A stretch of 53,336 nucleotides of DNA from Betaproteobacteria bacterium (GCA_013287275.1 JABDED010000014.1:1-53336); one strand, 5' to 3'; counted from the stretch's first letter, positions 8,113 to 15,559 are shown. Translations and numbers: made by a program. Notes: generated from the letters alone by a model not told the origin.

Positions 8113-10005
8113 CTAGTTCTTACCCTCGATCTGCTCCCATTTTTCCAGCGCTTCCAGCAACTGCTCATCGATTTGCGCAAAACGCTCATTCAGCTTCTTC
8201 GCTTCGTCGGCGCCGTTCTTGTACAGGTCGGCATCATTCAGGCGCTCGGTAATGGATTTTTGTTCCGATTCCAGTTGCGCGATCAACTTAGGCAATTCAT
8301 CCAGTTCGCGCTGCTCCTTGTAGCTGAGCTTTTTCTTGGCAGCTGCTGCCGGAGCAGCCTTCACTTCAGCCTTGGCTTCCACCTTTGCCACAGGCTTGTT
8401 GGCAGCCACCGTCGGACGATAGCGCTCCCAGTCGGTATAGCCACCGATGAATTCGCGCCACTGGCCCTCGCCTTCGGACACGATCACCTGCGTCACGACG
8501 TTATCCAGGAAAGTGCGGTCATGGCTGACCAGGAACACGGTGCCCTTGTAATCTTCCAGCAGTTCTTCCAGCAGCTCCAGTGTGTCGATATCCAGGTCAT
8601 TGGTCGGCTCATCCAGCACCAGCACATTAGCCGGCTTGGCGAACAGGCGAGCCAGCAACAGGCGGTTGCGTTCGCCGCCGGACAAGGACTTCACCGGCGA
8701 GCGCGCGCGTTCCGGCGCGAACAGGAAGTCGTTCAGGTAAGACATCACATGCTTGCGCTGGCCGTTGATCTCCACCCAGTCGCTACCCGGTGCGATCGTA
8801 TCTGCCAGGCTGGCCTCTTCATTCAGTTGCGCGCGCATCTGGTCGAAGTAGGCGATCTGCAGCTTGGTGCCCTGCTTGATGGTGCCGCTGTCCGGCTGGT
8901 CTTCGCCCAGGATCAGTTTCAGCAGGGTGGTCTTGCCGGCGCCATTGGCGCCGATCAGGCCGACCTTGTCGCCGCGCATCAGGATCGCGCTGAAATCGCG
9001 CACGATGACCTTGTCGCCAAAGCTCTTGTTGACGTTTTCCAGTTCCGCCACGATCTTGCCGGAGCGCTCGCCAGTGGACACGTCCAGCTTGACCTGGCCC
9101 TGCTGTTCGCGGCGCACGCTGCGCTGCACGCGCAGATCTTCCAGGCGCTTCACGCGGCCCTCGTCGCGCACACGGCGCGCCTTGACGCCCTTGCGTATCC
9201 AGATTTCTTCCTGCGCCAGGAATTTGTCGAACTTGGCGTTCTCCACCTCTTCCACTTCCAGCTGCTCTTCCTTGCGGGTCTGGTAAGTGGTGAAATTGCC
9301 GGGGTAGGAAGTCAGCTTGCCGCGGTCCAGCTCTATGATGCGGGTCGATACATTGTCCAGGAAGCTGCGGTCATGCGTGATGAACAGCACGCTACCCTTG
9401 AAGTCGCGCAGCAGGCCTTCCAGCCACATGATGGAACTGAAATCCAGATGGTTGGTCGGCTCATCCAGCAGCAGCACATCCGGCGCGCTGACCAGCGCGC
9501 AGGCCAGCGCCACGCGCTTCTTCATCCCACCGGACAGCGTACCCATGATCGCATCCGCTTTCAGGTTCAGCTTGTCCAGCGTGGTTTCCACCTTGTTGGT
9601 CAGGCTCCACGCATCGGCCGCATCCAGCTTGACCTGGATATCATGCATGCGCTCCATCAGCGCATCATCGTTGTCGCCGCCGAACTGGCCGGTCAGGTCT
9701 TCATATTCCTTCAGCAGCGCCTGCATCTCTCCCATGCCGGATGCCACCGCATCGAACACGCGGAGGTCGGCAGAAAATTGCGGTTCCTGCTCTACATAAG
9801 CGATCTTCAAGCCCTGCTGCATCACCAGCAAGCCGTCATCCAGCCTGGAAGTGCCGGCGATGATTTTCAGGAGGGAGGATTTGCCGGTGCCGTTGCGGCC
9901 GATCAGGCCGACGCGCTCCGTGGTTTCCAGTGAAAATTCTGCATGATCGAGCAAGGCTACGTGCCCAAAGGCCAACTGGGCATCGCTAAGAGAAATGACT
10001 GCCAT
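8113..10005 (-). CDS. uup: ABC-F ATPase Uup
   Basis: This 630-residue soluble ABC-F protein has two nucleotide-binding domains. The first has Walker A 'GRNGTGKSS', signature 'LSGGMKKR' and Walker B 'LLLDEPTNHLD'. The second has 'GANGAGKTT', 'LSGGERNR' and 'LVLDEPTNDLD'. The inter-domain linker holds the basic 'VKARRVRDEGRVKRLEDL' stretch typical of Uup, and the last 90 residues are an Ala/Lys linker plus a coiled coil matching the Uup C-terminal DNA- and ribosome-interacting domain. Length is close to E. coli Uup. It has no membrane segments. ABC-F proteins act on the ribosome; Uup also affects transposon excision. It is monocistronic with its own terminator. Confidence 0.93.
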   Translation of the reverse strand: MAVISLSDAQLAFGHVALLDHAEFSLETTERVGLIGRNGTGKSSLLKIIAGTSRLDDGLLVMQQGLKIAYVEQEPQFSADLRVFDAVASGMGEMQALLKEYEDLTGQFGGDNDDALMERMHDIQVKLDAADAWSLTNKVETTLDKLNLKADAIMGTLSGGMKKRVALACALVSAPDVLLLDEPTNHLDFSSIMWLEGLLRDFKGSVLFITHDRSFLDNVSTRIIELDRGKLTSYPGNFTTYQTRKEEQLEVEEVENAKFDKFLAQEEIWIRKGVKARRVRDEGRVKRLEDLRVQRSVRREQQGQVKLDVSTGERSGKIVAELENVNKSFGDKVIVRDFSAILMRGDKVGLIGANGAGKTTLLKLILGEDQPDSGTIKQGTKLQIAYFDQMRAQLNEEASLADTIAPGSDWVEINGQRKHVMSYLNDFLFAPERARSPVKSLSGGERNRLLLARLFAKPANVLVLDEPTNDLDIDTLELLEELLEDYKGTVFLVSHDRTFLDNVVTQVIVSEGEGQWREFIGGYTDWERYRPTVAANKPVAKVEAKAEVKAAPAAAAKKKLSYKEQRELDELPKLIAQLESEQKSITERLNDADLYKNGADEAKKLNERFAQIDEQLLEALEKWEQIEGKN

Positions 10006-10264
10006 AAATACTTAATTACCGGTTAATACGGTCTACAAAGAGCGTAATTTGGATGGGAAAGGCAGTATTGTACCGATAAGCAGCACATCCCACCTATTTA
10101 TTCCCAAGCATGGAAGGCTGAGGGCTGCCTATAATTTAATCAATGCAGGCAAAAAACATGGAATTTTTTGCTTTTTATGCATTTTCTAGTAAATTTTATT
10201 TGAGTGAAGAATTACAGGTAGGGTAAGATGGCAGACTTTCCAGGGTATGCAAATATCCTAGAGT

Positions 10265-10339
10265 CTCTCCGTAGCACAATGGATAGTGCACATGCCTCCT
10301 AAGCGTGGGATACAAGTTCGATTCTTGTCGGAGGGACCA
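10265..10339 (+). tRNA. tRNA-Arg(CCU), prophage attachment gene
   Basis: Acceptor stem CTCTCCG pairs with CGGAGGG including one T-G wobble; D arm GCAC/GTGC; anticodon stem CATGC/GCGTG around loop CTCCTAA (anticodon CCT); T arm ACAAG/CTTGT with loop TTCGATT; discriminator A and encoded CCA. The 3' part is repeated at 46674-46693 and 48607-48623, and an integrase gene starts 160 bp downstream, so this gene is the attB used by the prophage. The tRNA 3' half may now be phage-derived. Confidence 0.93.
10320..10339 (+). repeat. attL core of the prophage
   Basis: The last 20 bases of the tRNA-Arg gene match 46674-46693 with one mismatch (14 identical bases TGTCGGAGGGACCA at the 3' end). The 17 bases 10317-10333 match 48607-48623 perfectly. 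Between attL and int (10440-10500) two copies of ATTTCCCCA could be arm-type integrase sites, which is inference. Confidence 0.85.
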
Positions 10340-10500
10340 CCACCCTTTTATACCTACCCACACAAAACGACATAAAACCTATTAAATCAAGGGTTTAAAT
10401 CGTTTTCAGACCCGCCTCGCAACCCACCAAATAACACTTAAAAACACTGTTTTGTGTTAGCATTTCCCCAAAATTTCCCCACAATTTACCCAAATGCTAA

Positions 10501-11499
10501 ATGGCCTCATTCACTAAAGGCAAGAACGGTTGGCGCGCACAAATCGCAATCAAAGGTGTTAGAGACTCCGGAACCTTCTCCACAAAAGCAGAGGCAGCGG
10601 CCTGGGCGGGCGAGCGCGAGACTGAAATTCGAAGACAAGGAGCCACAGGGGTCGTCGGCGGCAAAACATGCGGCGATGCGTTTAATCGCTACATCAAGGA
10701 AGTGTCAGTTACCAAGAAAAAACCAAAATGGGAAGAGACGCGGCTGACCACTCTGGGAGAAGAGCAATTCGGCACGCTCAAACTTAGGGATGTCCCGCTG
10801 GGTAATCTGACATCAGATATGCTCGGCCAGTGGCGAGACAAGCGACTCAAAGAAGACGAAGTCACAGGCTCGACGGTGAATCGGGATTTCGGCCTTCTGT
10901 CCCACGTTTTCACTGTAGCCAGGCGTGAATGGAAATGGATTTCTGCCAGCCCCACGACAGATGTACTCCGCCCGAAAAACTCTCCACCGAGGGACCGCCC
11001 AATCGCCCAAGAGGAAATTGACCGAATTGTTTTGGCATCCGGCTTTGATGAATGCCAGGTAAGGCAGATTAAACAGCGTGTGGGCGTTGCGTTTCTTTTC
11101 GCCATTGAAACGGCCATGCGAGCCGGGGAAATCTGCGGCCTGCTACCCGCCGAGGTAAAGGGACCAGTCGCCACTCTCTCTGATACCAAGAATGGGACAA
11201 GGCGTGATGTCCCATTGTCGGCCCGTGCGCTGGAGCTGCTGACGTTCTTACCTGAGCCGGAGAAAGGCGCGCCCCTGTTCGGGCTGTCATCTGCCTCACT
11301 AGACGCCAACTTCAGGAAATTGAAGACAGCCGCCGCCGTAGAGGGGCTGACTTTTCACGACACCAGGCATGAAGCGATCACACGCCTAGCCAGGAAACTG
11401 AACGTTCTGGAGCTGGCCCGCATGGTTGGGCACCGGGATTTGAAGATGCTGCAGATTTATTACAATGAGACCGCCTCGGAAATAGCTAAAAAGTTATAA
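10501..11499 (+). CDS. int: prophage tyrosine integrase
   Basis: This 332-residue recombinase has an N-terminal arm-type domain (residues 1-50: 'GWRAQIAIKGVRDSGTFSTKAEA'), a core-binding domain (about 60-155) and a catalytic domain with Arg207 (AMRAGE), Lys230, His286/Arg289 (FHDTRHE), His311 (VGHRD) and nucleophile Tyr320 or Tyr321. All catalytic positions are present, so it should be functional. It reads away from tRNA-Arg and is the first gene of the prophage, the usual position for an integrase using a tRNA 3' end. The ATG at 10501 gives the expected N-terminus, though no clear Shine-Dalgarno precedes it. Confidence 0.95.
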   Translation: MASFTKGKNGWRAQIAIKGVRDSGTFSTKAEAAAWAGERETEIRRQGATGVVGGKTCGDAFNRYIKEVSVTKKKPKWEETRLTTLGEEQFGTLKLRDVPLGNLTSDMLGQWRDKRLKEDEVTGSTVNRDFGLLSHVFTVARREWKWISASPTTDVLRPKNSPPRDRPIAQEEIDRIVLASGFDECQVRQIKQRVGVAFLFAIETAMRAGEICGLLPAEVKGPVATLSDTKNGTRRDVPLSARALELLTFLPEPEKGAPLFGLSSASLDANFRKLKTAAAVEGLTFHDTRHEAITRLARKLNVLELARMVGHRDLKMLQIYYNETASEIAKKL

Positions 11500-11672
11500 C
11501 CTTCCATGCTAAACCGCATCTAGAAGGTCTCTCGTCTTCCCGCGAGGCGGGGGCGGATCGGCCACCGCTGTTAAGAGGTCCGCCGGGTAGCGCTGGAAAT
11601 CATCGATCGATTGAATCAACGTGCCAGCAATGCAAGTAAATCATATTTAAGCTCTTTCAGAGCTAGCTAGAG

Positions 11673-11701
11673 TTGACGCGAAGTTGACACGTAAATAGTA
11701 A
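11673..11701 (+). promoter_or_regulatory. possible sigma70 promoter for the next gene
   Basis: TTGACG and TAGTAA are 17 bases apart, about 20 bases before the chosen start codon. The match is moderate. A second TTGACA lies at 11683-11688. The interval 11500-11672 shows no gene. Confidence 0.35.
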
Positions 11702-11722
11702 ATTACATTGTTTGGACTCAGC

Positions 11723-12037
11723 ATGAGGATTATCGGAACCGCTAGACTTTCAGCTCAAGAAATTAGAGATAAAGTCAATGAAGGGTGGCGTTTTTTACAA
11801 TTTGAAGAAACTAGATCATTCGTAATTTTTACCCAGCGAAAATATACGGATATTTATTTTGTACCGCCATATGAGTCGCATTTGGTTTACGCCAAAAAAC
11901 ATATTTTAATGACAGCGTTATTTGGGTGGTGGGGCATCCCATGGGGACTCGTCGGCACGCCAATGTCCATACTTAGAAATTTTAGGGGTGGAAGGAACAT
12001 GACCCAGGACGTCGTCTCTCGATTGGATCAGCATTAA
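11723..12037 (+). CDS. small membrane-associated protein of unknown function (prophage cargo)
   Basis: The ATG at 11723 gives 104 residues; a TTG fifteen bases earlier is possible. The first 60 residues are a small alpha/beta-looking domain ('MRIIGTARLSAQEIRDKVNEG', 'FVIFTQRKYTDIYFVPPY'). A hydrophobic segment follows ('ILMTALFGWWGIPWGLVG') with a GWWGIPWG motif, then a short basic tail. The motif recurs in small uncharacterised membrane proteins that I cannot name. The gene sits alone between int and a recombinase relic in the accessory part of the prophage. Function unknown. Confidence 0.6.
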   Translation: MRIIGTARLSAQEIRDKVNEGWRFLQFEETRSFVIFTQRKYTDIYFVPPYESHLVYAKKHILMTALFGWWGIPWGLVGTPMSILRNFRGGRNMTQDVVSRLDQH

Positions 12038-12056
12038 GCTTTCCACACTGAACAGC

Positions 12057-12170
12057 ATGATGCTCGATATGCTTTCTGGCATTGCACAAAAAGACTACAT
12101 CAGTCGCAAGGAAGGAAGCGCACAGGAGATACCTGAGCCTACGCCCTGCTTGATGGAAGCTTACGAATAA
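12057..12170 (+). pseudogene. serine-recombinase (resolvase) fragment
   Basis: Reading from 12057, the frame gives 'MMLDMLSGIAQKDYISRKEG' and stops at 12170. This resembles the segment around 'MLLDMLAAIARKDYEDRR' of resolvase/invertase-type serine recombinases, the end of the catalytic domain and long helix. Neither the nucleophilic serine region nor the C-terminal DNA-binding part is present. It overlaps the 3' end of the UmuD-like gene on the other strand. It is a relic of an older mobile element inside the prophage cargo zone. Confidence 0.5.
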
Positions 12171-12534
12171 CACCTGTAACGACACCCCAGACCTCAAGCG
12201 CCTCGGGATTGAAAACACGCATCAATTTATATGCGCCATCGTCGCGAGCAATAATTAGATCTCCCTGCCCTCCACTTACCGCCGTGTCAACCAACACTTT
12301 ATCGCCAGCAAGAATTCCGTCATCGACAAACGCATTCGTCTTCACGTCAAAAAAATAAGATGTCGCGCCGGCTCTGCCGATAAAAAAACTATTTACGTCA
12401 AGTGTCGAATTGGCCGCTGCTTGTTCAACTCTGTCCGCCAGGCCGGGCATATGCCCCCGATAAATTGGAATTTGAAAAAATTGTCCAGCGAGACTTGGCG
12501 AAATTGGATTTTGAGTAATTGATATCTCTGACAT
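12139..12534 (-). CDS. UmuD/LexA-like (S24 fold) protein lacking the catalytic serine
   Basis: The third in-frame ATG (12534) is preceded by GGAG at good spacing and gives 131 residues. The protein follows the UmuD layout: an N-terminal tail, then 'FFDVKTNAFVDDGILAGDKVLVD' where UmuD has the Gly-Asp-Ser-Met active-site strand, then 'GDLIIARDDGAYKLMRV' and 'EVWGVVTGVIRKL'. In alignment the serine nucleophile falls on Ala and the Lys region is altered, so self-cleavage looks lost. A canonical LexA box lies upstream, so expression should be SOS-induced. No umuC is nearby. It could be a dominant-negative or pol V-binding UmuD mimic (inference). Confidence 0.7.
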   Translation of the reverse strand: MSEISITQNPISPSLAGQFFQIPIYRGHMPGLADRVEQAAANSTLDVNSFFIGRAGATSYFFDVKTNAFVDDGILAGDKVLVDTAVSGGQGDLIIARDDGAYKLMRVFNPEALEVWGVVTGVIRKLPSSRA

Positions 12535-12551
12535 GACCATCTCCATGAATG

Positions 12552-12567
12552 CTGTATATATGTACAG
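12552..12567. promoter_or_regulatory. LexA box (SOS box)
   Basis: CTGTATATATGTACAG has the CTG-N10-CAG form with the alternating TA core of gamma/betaproteobacterial LexA sites. It lies 18 bp upstream of the UmuD-like start codon. Confidence 0.85.
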
Positions 12568-12655
12568 TATATGCCATGTTCCAAGTAAAGGTAAACCCGT
12601 TCAGATGTACGTACTTTTGAAACGCAGAGATTTTTTATACACACAAATACACAAA

Positions 12656-12710
12656 TTGTATTGTGCGATACAATTTCGTGTGTATAATTACACACAGCAC
12701 ACCTTAGGAG
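12656..12710 (+). promoter_or_regulatory. hicA promoter with overlapping palindromic operators
   Basis: A -10 box TATAAT (12683-12688) sits inside the palindrome GTGTGTA-TAAT-TACACAC (12678-12695). A second palindrome TTGTAT-N6-ATACAA (12656-12673) covers the -35 region (TTGTGC). The ribosome binding site TAGGAG follows at 12705-12710. Dyads over the promoter are the usual way HicB autoregulates hicAB. Confidence 0.7.
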
Positions 12711-12715
12711 CGATT

Positions 12716-12898
12716 ATGAATTCTTCAGAGCTAATAAGGATGCTGGAAGCAGATGGTTGGAAGGAGGTAAGAGTAGTTGGCAGTCACCATCACTTCAAAC
12801 ACCCGGTGAAGCGGAACTTAGTAACGGTTCCACACCCTAAAAAAGATCTGCCAACCGGGACGGCAAACAGCATCTTAAAAACGGCCGGATTGAAATAG
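12716..12898 (+). CDS. hicA: HicA family mRNA interferase toxin
   Basis: This 60-residue protein has the dsRBD-like HicA fold: 'SSELIRMLEADGWKEVRVVGSHHHFKHP' with the catalytic His of the 'GSHHHF' motif, then 'VTVPHPKKDLPTGTANSILKTAGL'. HicA cleaves mRNA in translating cells. The start is set by TAGGAG six bases upstream. The HicB partner lies downstream but 191 bp away with a terminator-like hairpin between them, unlike the tight spacing usual in hicAB operons. Confidence 0.93.
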   Translation: MNSSELIRMLEADGWKEVRVVGSHHHFKHPVKRNLVTVPHPKKDLPTGTANSILKTAGLK

Positions 12899-12942
12899 TC
12901 CGGTTTTTTTAAATACGAATAGGCAGGCGCCTATTCGTATTT
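12885..12942. terminator. terminator and long hairpin between hicA and hicB
   Basis: A short stem CCGGA/TCCGG spanning the hicA stop codon is followed by seven T residues. Directly after it, AAATACGAATAGGC pairs with GCCTATTCGTATTT, a 14-bp stem with a 4-base loop. Together they should reduce read-through from hicA into hicB. Confidence 0.7.
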
Positions 12943-13043
12943 AAGTAACAGGTGCTTAATGCAGGCAAGGAAGCGCAAATCAGTTACATAACCCGAGCAT
13001 CCCTACAAGGAAATGCAAATATCAATCAACTTTTTATAGAACT

Positions 13044-13075
13044 AAGAATTGGTTAATTCAACCAAGAATTGGTTA
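13044..13075 (+). promoter_or_regulatory. direct/inverted repeat operator before hicB
   Basis: AAGAATTGGTTA occurs twice (13044-13055 and 13064-13075), and TTGGTT-N5-AACCAA (13049-13065) is a dyad between them. Placed just before the hicB ribosome binding site, it is a likely binding site for the HicB RHH domain or another regulator. Confidence 0.5.
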
Positions 13076-13089
13076 GGAGAAATAAGTCT

Positions 13090-13509
13090 ATGGACATACC
13101 AGTCGCTATCCACAAAGAGGATGGGACAGCTTATGGAGTCATAGTGCCTGACGTACCAGGCTGCCATTCATACGGTGAAACAATTGAAGACGCAATTCGC
13201 AACGCAAAAGAAGCGATTTACAGTCACGTCGGAATCCTTTTAGAAGACGGCGAGGAAGTGAATATTACAGCTTCAGATATACAAAAATTGGCCCAGGAAG
13301 AGGATTATGCTGGCGCAATTTGGGCCTTGGTCGATATTGACATGACCAAGCTGGATAACAAGCCAGAACGTATCAACATTAGTGTTCCACGATTTGTCTT
13401 AAGCAAGATCGATGATCATGTAGAAAAAAGGCACGAATCTCGAAGCGGCTTTTTAGCGCGAGTAGCGCTGCAAGCCATTGCCAAAGAGAAAGAGGCTGAA
13501 GTAGCCTAG
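13090..13509 (+). CDS. hicB: HicB family antitoxin
   Basis: This 139-residue protein (ATG 13090 with AGGAGA upstream) has the HicB partial RNase H-like domain at residues 1-65 ('YGVIVPDVPGCHSYGETIEDAIRNAKEAI') and a C-terminal ribbon-helix-helix domain at about 100-135 ('RINISVPRFVLSKIDDHVE', 'SRSGFLARVAL') that would bind the operator. HicB neutralises HicA by direct binding. It lies downstream of hicA with its own candidate operator and is followed by a terminator. TA modules like this stabilise prophages and can block competing phages. Confidence 0.93.
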   Translation: MDIPVAIHKEDGTAYGVIVPDVPGCHSYGETIEDAIRNAKEAIYSHVGILLEDGEEVNITASDIQKLAQEEDYAGAIWALVDIDMTKLDNKPERINISVPRFVLSKIDDHVEKRHESRSGFLARVALQAIAKEKEAEVA

Positions 13510-13512
13510 ACG

Positions 13513-13542
13513 AAAAAGCCTGCGAAAATGCAGGCTTTTTTT
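13513..13542 (+). terminator. terminator after hicB
   Basis: Stem AAAAAGCCTGC/GCAGGCTTTTT with a 6-base loop and seven T residues, four bases after the hicB stop codon. Confidence 0.9.
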
Positions 13543-13861
13543 CTACCGAGATCTGTCAACAAATAACTTGATAACACGGTTGACTACAGTAACAATTTTT
13601 ATAGAAATTCGTCACTATTTTTAGCGTTATCATCTACACTGGATTTGCAGCAACTTGCATGCAATGAAGCAAGGATCTGTGAAAAGCGGGGATATCCTGG
13701 ACAGTCGTCAAACTGCCCAGGATAAAAGAAGTACCGGACGGTAAATCTTTGGGTTGCAACCGGAGTTTATGTCAATGGCCAGCACATATCAATATATGAG
13801 TTAGCAATCGCGGTACTTTTCCCCATATTTATAAAAGTGTTACATTTAATGGAGAAGTACC
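13543..13861 (+). other. non-coding leader with a strong hairpin
   Basis: No gene is seen. The notable element is a hairpin at 13693-13724 (TATCCTGGACAGT pairing with ACTGCCCAGGATA with one internal mismatch, loop CGTCAA), about 140 bp upstream of the GhoS-like start. It could be a 5' UTR structure, a small RNA or an operator dyad. Confidence 0.45.
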
Positions 13862-14206
13862 ATGCAATATATTGTCAGAATAGAATTACATGATCACCAA
13901 GACGGCGATTATGACGTTTTGCATGCTGCTATGGCAGCACGGGGATTTACAAGAACCATTGTTGCGGACAATGGCTTAACCTACGACCTTCCAACTGCCA
14001 CGTACCGCACTATAAGTCTGGGAACACTGGGAGAAATAGGCGCCACGGCAAATACAGCCGCTGCTACAACAAAGCGCGAGCACATCGTTTTAGTCACGCC
14101 CGCAGATTCTTGGATGTCGTATGGATTAAAACTCAGCAAGCCTGGCCCAATTGACGTAAGCGCACTTGCTCTGGCAAAGCTATACGATACCAAGTTCCCG
14201 AAATAA
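13862..14206 (+). CDS. GhoS-like (DUF2622-type) small protein
   Basis: This 114-residue protein has the pattern of the GhoS/DUF2622 family: 'YIVRIELHD...DYDVLHAAMAARGFTRTIVADNGLTYDLPTATYR' followed by a helix and 'HIVLVTPADS', a ferredoxin-like arrangement. E. coli GhoS is an endoribonuclease antitoxin acting on the mRNA of the membrane toxin GhoT. I find no small hydrophobic GhoT-like frame on either strand nearby, so any toxin partner is missing or different. It has a GGAG ribosome binding site and stands alone between a structured leader and a terminator. Confidence 0.5.
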   Translation: MQYIVRIELHDHQDGDYDVLHAAMAARGFTRTIVADNGLTYDLPTATYRTISLGTLGEIGATANTAAATTKREHIVLVTPADSWMSYGLKLSKPGPIDVSALALAKLYDTKFPK

Positions 14207-14276
14207 CAACCAAGCCACCAGTAGACACAAGCAAGAATTGATTCGGAATACTTTGCACAGATGTCTGCATGGAGAC

Positions 14277-14301
14277 AAGGCCGCCCAAACCGGGCGGCCT
14301 T
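14277..14301. terminator. bidirectional terminator
   Basis: AAGGCCGCCC pairs with GGGCGGCCTT around a 5-base loop. It separates the GhoS-like gene (plus) from the convergent unknown gene (minus). Confidence 0.8.
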
Positions 14302-14306
14302 TCTCA

Positions 14307-14810
14307 TTACCCTACAATTTCAGCTAGATCCGTAACCACAGAGATCCCCATCCCTGCGATCATAATCATATGCTCGCGACCACTTTTCCAGTTAAATGAT
14401 TCATGTGAATCTAAACTTATTGGCACATTCCCCAACGTTAACGTGATCCCTTTTTTTAAGTCCGGCAGGAAAAGTAGGGTTGGAAAAGTATCAAAGGGCC
14501 AAATTCCGGCGCCGTGAATGCGCGGCCGACCGCCAGAAGAATCAGAACCCTTATGAAAGAGATAGCCAGCGGCATCCGCACTAAGGTCAAGGTCTTGCGG
14601 TGCGCTCCATTGAGTCGATAAACTGAAATCAATGTCAAAGGTATCCAGCGCCTCGCCAGACGATAATTTTATCTGTGTACCCCGCTCAGAACGCAACACA
14701 AGGCTTAGTTTCTGATGCGCCACAAACCTGCCGTCAGCTCTACGCATTTGAACTGACGCCGCAGCATGGATAACGTCAAACATTACAGTGCTTTGGAATT
14801 GTTCCACCAA
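14307..14810 (-). CDS. uncharacterised protein, second gene of a two-gene unit
   Basis: This 167-residue protein is not one I recognise. It looks strand-rich with alternating hydrophobic residues ('FDVIHAAASVQMR', 'LSLVLRSERG', 'FDIDFSLSTQWS', 'GYLFHKGS', 'ITLTLGNVPISL'), suggesting a beta-sandwich. There is no signal peptide or membrane segment. The start is non-ATG: TTG (14810) or GTG (14807) after AAGGGG. It follows the 219-codon gene by 39 bp on the same strand, so the two are likely co-transcribed. Position among phage cargo genes suggests a moron function; none can be assigned. Confidence 0.6.
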   Translation of the reverse strand: MVEQFQSTVMFDVIHAAASVQMRRADGRFVAHQKLSLVLRSERGTQIKLSSGEALDTFDIDFSLSTQWSAPQDLDLSADAAGYLFHKGSDSSGGRPRIHGAGIWPFDTFPTLLFLPDLKKGITLTLGNVPISLDSHESFNWKSGREHMIMIAGMGISVVTDLAEIVG

Positions 14811-14849
14811 TTACCCCTTAATTAAATAGTGCCATTATTATATTCTGCC

Positions 14850-15509
14850 TCATATGCGCATCGGACCTCTCAAGAGCACTCCGGGCTCGACATTCTCAGT
14901 CAGCCGCAAATTCCAACACACACACGGTTCAGACTCACTCAGACCTTTAGTATCAAAATACAACGCCCATGCGGTAAGGTCATCGCGTACTCCTAACTCT
15001 CGATTCCGCTTTCGCATTCTTTCCACAGCATCTTTTGCCTTATTAGATTTCAAGAATTCGTCCCCAGTAGGCAAAGTTAATGGTCGTCCGTCCAGGATCA
15101 TCATCAAAATAGTGGCGAACGCTTGCCACATATCGCCGTCCTCTACTAAGAAGTGGTCATAATTTCTTGCTTTGCAGAGCCTCCTAAGATTTTCTCGCAA
15201 AGCTCTTAGGCCAATTGCGTCATATATCGCGTCATAATTTCCGTCCGACTCCACTCCGGCAAGATGCTGAGCCACCGCTTCATGTAAGGCTTCCAAAGTT
15301 TTCCATGAATAGTTTTGGTTGATTTTTGCGTGATGAGTCCAGTTTGCGTACAAAGACAACGCCATGTAGTCATCCTTAATTTCCTTTTGCTCAATGACCA
15401 TGCGACCGTGAAGCAGAAGACGCGTTACATTGTCACTCGTAAGAGTATCGCCATTGGGCAGGGCTGCGAAAATACGACGCAAGATTGCGTCGGCATCAAA
15501 ATGTGTCAT
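14850..15509 (-). CDS. uncharacterised helical protein, first gene of a two-gene unit
   Basis: This 219-residue protein is mostly helical with a basic middle ('LRALRENLRRLCKARNYDH', 'AKDAVERMRKRNRELG') and a C-terminal strand segment ending 'GVLLRGPMRI'. I recognise no domain. It could be a HEPN-like or nucleic-acid-binding protein but lacks a clear motif. It is preceded by a perfect 14-bp inverted repeat (15518-15559), probably an operator or transcript hairpin, and followed by the 167-codon gene on the same strand. The unit sits between TA-type genes and an orphan Dam methylase, a typical location for anti-phage or counter-defence cargo. Confidence 0.6.
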   Translation of the reverse strand: MTHFDADAILRRIFAALPNGDTLTSDNVTRLLLHGRMVIEQKEIKDDYMALSLYANWTHHAKINQNYSWKTLEALHEAVAQHLAGVESDGNYDAIYDAIGLRALRENLRRLCKARNYDHFLVEDGDMWQAFATILMMILDGRPLTLPTGDEFLKSNKAKDAVERMRKRNRELGVRDDLTAWALYFDTKGLSESEPCVCWNLRLTENVEPGVLLRGPMRI

Positions 15510-15517
15510 CTTTGGGC

Positions 15518-15559
15518 GCTCTAATCAATGTGGATTTTGCAATATACATTGATTAGAGC
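15518..15559. repeat. perfect 14-bp inverted repeat
   Basis: GCTCTAATCAATGT (15518-15531) and ACATTGATTAGAGC (15546-15559) are exact inverse complements with a 14-base spacer. It lies between the dam stop codon and the 219-codon gene, 9 bp from that gene's start. There is no T run, so it fits an operator for the two-gene unit better than a terminator. Confidence 0.75.

Noticed and set aside
8173-9933. 586-codon open frame on the plus strand
   Set aside because: It is antisense to uup, with His/Gln/Leu-rich composition typical of the complement of a GC-rich gene. The minus-strand frame has all ABC-F motifs.
14269-14517. Plus-strand 82-codon frame opposite the 167-codon gene
   Set aside because: It begins in the terminator hairpin and mirrors the minus-strand gene; nothing supports it.
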